A stretch of DNA of 5,703 bases from Thauera sp. (GTDB lineage: Bacteria > Pseudomonadota > Gammaproteobacteria > Burkholderiales > Rhodocyclaceae): the NCBI GenBank assembly GCA_003446655.1, contig DMCZ01000021.1, positions 2,405 to 8,107 of the forward strand, read 5' to 3'. Shown here piece by piece: positions 5,422 to 5,703 of this stretch. The position numbers were made by a program, and so were the translations under genes. How positions within the stretch are numbered: position 1 is the stretch's first letter; every line of letters begins with the position of its first letter. The notes beneath the pieces are model-generated. The model was not told the DNA's origin, made no database searches, and saw nothing but the letters and a program-made list of their open reading frames with translations.

Positions 5422-5648
5422 AGAATGCTCGGGGTCGCGCTTACCCTCGGTGGTTTCGGCGTAGAGGGACCCGCGACGAGCCGGACGTTTGTCGATGCCT
5501 CGGTTTCCATCGGCTCGGCGGCGACTGCTGCGCGGTGCTCGGACAGCACGCGGTCGCGCGTGACGGCTTCCTGGTAGCGGATAAGGGTTGACTCGATCTC
5601 GGGCCAATGGATGCGCCAGAGGCGGGATGGTTGGGTGTGGGTCGTCAT
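5418..5648 (-). CDS. Small hypothetical protein upstream of terminase
   Basis: A 76-aa protein beginning MTTHTQPSRLWRIHWPEIE, of no family I recognise. Its first half is charged and probably helical; the second half is Pro/Ser/Thr-rich and probably disordered. Most third codon positions are G or C, as in the neighbouring genes, which favours this frame over the longer overlapping frame on the same strand (5386-5700). The ATG at 5648 lacks a good ribosome binding site. It precedes the small terminase by about 40 nt on the same strand and may be the operon's preceding gene. Confidence 0.5.
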   Translation of the reverse strand: MTTHTQPSRLWRIHWPEIESTLIRYQEAVTRDRVLSEHRAAVAAEPMETEASTNVRLVAGPSTPKPPRVSATPSIL

Positions 5649-5683
5649 GTCGAGCGCAGCATTGCCCTGTGCCTCTACCCCCC

Positions 5684-5701
5684 CACGACAAACACGACAA
5701 A
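5684..5701. repeat. Two tandem copies of CACGACAAA next to a C-tract
   Basis: CACGACAAA occurs twice back to back (5684-5692, 5693-5701), with further CA at the window edge and seven Cs immediately before. On the minus strand this is TTTGTCGTG repeated, then a G-tract, upstream of the small hypothetical gene. More copies may lie beyond the edge. It could be a protein-binding iteron or chance. Confidence 0.35.
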
Positions 5702-5703
5702 CA

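Noticed and set aside
5386..5700. 104-aa minus-strand frame overlapping the 76-aa gene
   Set aside because: Composition is Arg/Pro-rich and less protein-like; it would also run over the AT-rich leader almost to the terminase start. The 76-aa frame has better codon use, though the choice is not certain.

Overview
The window is GC-rich DNA from a proteobacterium. A beta- or gammaproteobacterium is most likely from composition and from the style of the two chromosomal genes, but the species cannot be read from the sequence. It joins ordinary chromosome on the left to the end of a phage-like mobile element on the right.

Left part (1-1510): two convergent housekeeping-type genes separated by about 20 nt. 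The first, on the + strand, encodes an exported trypsin/DegP-like serine protease with a complete His-Asp-Ser triad; its true start probably lies before the window. The second, on the - strand, encodes a HAD-superfamily phosphatase of the phosphoglycolate phosphatase (Gph) type with all four HAD motifs.

Boundary (about 1511-1702): no gene. It holds a paired TACCCC motif of the kind found next to integrase attachment sites, so I place the element's end here. No tRNA or integrase gene is visible.

Right part (1703-5703): eight genes, all on the - strand, tightly packed with short overlaps (ATGA, TGATG, GTGA), so probably one late-type operon. In transcription order: a small hypothetical protein; a Nu1-type small terminase; an unknown 126-aa protein; a stand-alone gpT-like major capsid protein; a 155-aa coiled-coil protein; a small peptidase resembling the FtsH protease domain (M41) but with no AAA+ ATPase; a protein made essentially of sigma-70 region 4; and a Cys-rich, probable zinc-binding protein at the element's end.

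The small terminase and capsid would recognise DNA and build a shell. However, no large terminase, portal, recognised prohead protease or tail gene lies in or next to the module. This fits a capsid-encoding phage satellite, or a rearranged or decayed prophage. The element runs off the right edge, so its integrase and remaining genes cannot be judged here.
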